Below, one piece after another: positions 62,683 through 64,000 of a DNA stretch of 64,000 bases (positions within the stretch are counted from its first letter, which is position 1; the number at the start of each line of letters is the position of its first letter). Origin of the DNA: Thermoplasmata archaeon (GTDB taxonomy: Archaea; Thermoplasmatota; Thermoplasmata; Methanomassiliicoccales; Methanomethylophilaceae); contig SUSY01000002.1 in assembly GCA_015063185.1 (NCBI GenBank), positions 1-64,000 on the forward strand. The letters are read 5' to 3'. The position numbers and the translations under genes were made by a program. A model generated the notes under the pieces. That model was not told the DNA's origin and did not search any database. It worked only from the letters and a program-made list of their open reading frames with translations.

Positions 62683-64000
62683 CCTGTTACGATTCCAGAA
62701 GTTCCTGATCCTGTCGATGAACATGGACATTCCACCCCTTATGCGTGACCTCCTATCCACGACCAATTCCTCTGGCACACATACATTGCTATCCAAGGAA
62801 CGCGCCCTCTCGTACCATGCCCTGGCACCGTCAAGGTCGTTTGACGACATGCACCTTTCACCAATCCTCAACATAGCTGGCACATACCCTCTCTGTGCGG
62901 ACGACGATAGATAGAGATCTGAGTGATAGTGATCGTGTAATTTATCCATAATCTCGGAATACAGGAACGCATATTCGGGAGCATCATCCGCAGCATCCTT
63001 GAAAGGTTGATGTATGGAAGGGGTTGCTGCCCAATCGACCTTGTCCTCCATGATGAACCTGTACAGCCTCACCATGGAATCCCCGCGCTTACCTTCGGAG
63101 ACATCATCGATGCATTTCTGCTGGGAGGACCTCCGGGCCCTTTTCACGACCACCTGTGTGTCTGGAACGGCCTCGTCCTCCATTGACTGCACCACATCCT
63201 CCATCGGTTCGGAAATAGCCATCGGTGAAAGAAGTGCCAGATCCTTGGCATACTCCAACAATTGCTTCGCAGGTGAGAATCCCTGGTCCGCGGAACGGGT
63301 CAGCCATTTAATCGCGTCGGATTTTGATACGGGAACGCCGATACCATCCAAGAAACAGAGGCCCAACCTGTACTGCGCCTCTGCACTGGGTCTTTTGGAG
63401 GATGCTGACCTAAGGAAGTATTCCGCTGCCTTACGGTCATTCTGTTGTTCCAAAATACCATCGGAACACAACCTCCCCATCACCAACAACGATACGGATG
63501 ATCCGGATGCGGCCCTCTTCTTCAGCAACGGTAATTTCTCAGGATGATCCAGAATGAAATCGTAGTCCATGTCGAACACGTATTCCGCCTTGGATACTGG
63601 CACAGTACCTGGACTGATACCTCTGAGTGCCTGGGAATGCCTCCTATCCGCATCACAGAATGGACATGTACCGAGAACTCCATCGAACCTATGGACGTTG
63701 TTCACCTTGCACTGCACCGAGGCCTTCTCATACAGATCGATCTCCGTGAGGAACTCCTTTATGCTGGGTCTTACGGTGGGATCGGAGTATCCGTCTCTGA
63801 ACATACGAACGAACAGCATCCGCAAATCCATTGGAACAGCTTCGAGAGGTATGCCGTGCGGAGGAGGTGCGATACCCAACCTGTTCTCCAGATATGGGAA
63901 CGTGGGCGGATCCAACTCATATGCGTACATGGGCTGATGGGACAGTTGACGGGTAGGCTTGTAGTTGAACGGGTGCTCCCCATTCATCAACAATCTGAAC
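62677..64000 (-). CDS. Protein kinase-like protein with zinc ribbon and Sel1 repeats, 5' end outside the window
   Basis: About 440 residues are visible; the frame is open to the window edge, reading FRLLMNGEHPF, so the N-terminus is missing. The start region matches the end of a COG4248-type kinase lobe (HPF, then LRMLFVRMFRDGYSDPTVRPSIKEFL, then YEKASVQCKVNNVHRFDGVLGTCPFC). Sel1-like repeats follow at about 155-240 (AAEYFLRSASSKRPSAEAQYRLGLCFLDGIGVPVSKSDAIKWLTRSADQGFSPAKQLL, in segments) and again near 350-410. Similar kinases stand beside vWA and PP2C genes in TerY-like modules; upstream genes are not in view. Confidence 0.6.
   Translation of the reverse strand, partial: FRLLMNGEHPFNYKPTRQLSHQPMYAYELDPPTFPYLENRLGIAPPPHGIPLEAVPMDLRMLFVRMFRDGYSDPTVRPSIKEFLTEIDLYEKASVQCKVNNVHRFDGVLGTCPFCDADRRHSQALRGISPGTVPVSKAEYVFDMDYDFILDHPEKLPLLKKRAASGSSVSLLVMGRLCSDGILEQQNDRKAAEYFLRSASSKRPSAEAQYRLGLCFLDGIGVPVSKSDAIKWLTRSADQGFSPAKQLLEYAKDLALLSPMAISEPMEDVVQSMEDEAVPDTQVVVKRARRSSQQKCIDDVSEGKRGDSMVRLYRFIMEDKVDWAATPSIHQPFKDAADDAPEYAFLYSEIMDKLHDHYHSDLYLSSSAQRGYVPAMLRIGERCMSSNDLDGARAWYERARSLDSNVCVPEELVVDRRSRIRGGMSMFIDRIRNFWNRNRS

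Noticed and set aside
1..64000. CRISPR arrays, rRNA genes, intact insertion sequences, prophage genes
   Set aside because: No regularly spaced repeats, no rRNA sequence, no transposase or integrase with a full reading frame, and no phage structural gene were recognised on either strand.

Overview
The window is archaeal chromosome. Diagnostic genes are archaeal aIF5A with its hypusine site, Nop5, RNA polymerase subunit RpoK, ribosomal S2, the proteasome ATPase PAN, MBF1, LSm, RPA, HerA, CDP-archaeol synthase, CTP-dependent riboflavin kinase, formate-dependent PurP, pantoate kinase and GPN GTPase. Many promoters have a TATA-like box about 25-28 bp before an ATG or GTG, which suggests leaderless mRNAs. 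Gene content and style fit the Thermoplasmatota, most likely a Methanomassiliicoccales-type methanogen. This is an inference, because no methanogenesis gene lies in the window.

Layout. 1-9.7 kb: tRNA-Val, then rtcA with a riboflavin-pathway reductase, a winged-helix regulator, a short larC, an mtnA-aldolase-nop5 operon, a decayed tnpB relic, the aIF5A-agmatinase pair, and glmM. 9.7-19.5 kb, minus strand: a Na/phosphate transporter, LSm, the complete smc-scpA-scpB condensin operon, a HAD phosphatase, uracil-DNA glycosylase, pyrE and carS. 19.5-31.5 kb: GtrA and a membrane glycosyltransferase, an XPD-like helicase, serine synthesis (aminotransferase and serA), an aspartate-type aminotransferase, purP, and the RPA operon. 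31.5-45 kb: zinc-ribbon membrane protein, GPN GTPase, PAN, MBF1, DUF2240, rpoK-rps2, MEMO, a PutP-like symporter with an unusual C-terminal extension, then membrane and surface genes around ribK. 45-58 kb: purS-purL-purQ, trmI, prs-proS, herA-DUF357, and one long minus-strand run of ribokinase, DUF167, Toprim, tmk, coaBC and pantoate kinase. 58-64 kb: nucleotidyltransferase and glycosyltransferase, small membrane proteins, cyclophilin, a transglutaminase-like protein, and the C-terminal part of a kinase/Sel1 protein cut by the window end.

Most of this is core metabolism and information processing. Serine, PRPP, purine (PurP, PurSLQ) and pyrimidine genes are close together. Short alternating CG-rich palindromes sit in the promoters of purSLQ, the serine operon, prs and carS and may mark one regulon. 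The other unexplained items are a plus-strand structured RNA candidate between purQ and a membrane glycosyltransferase, the tnpB relic, a LarC lacking its second half, and the edge-truncated kinase/Sel1 gene. No rRNA, CRISPR array, intact insertion sequence or prophage was seen.
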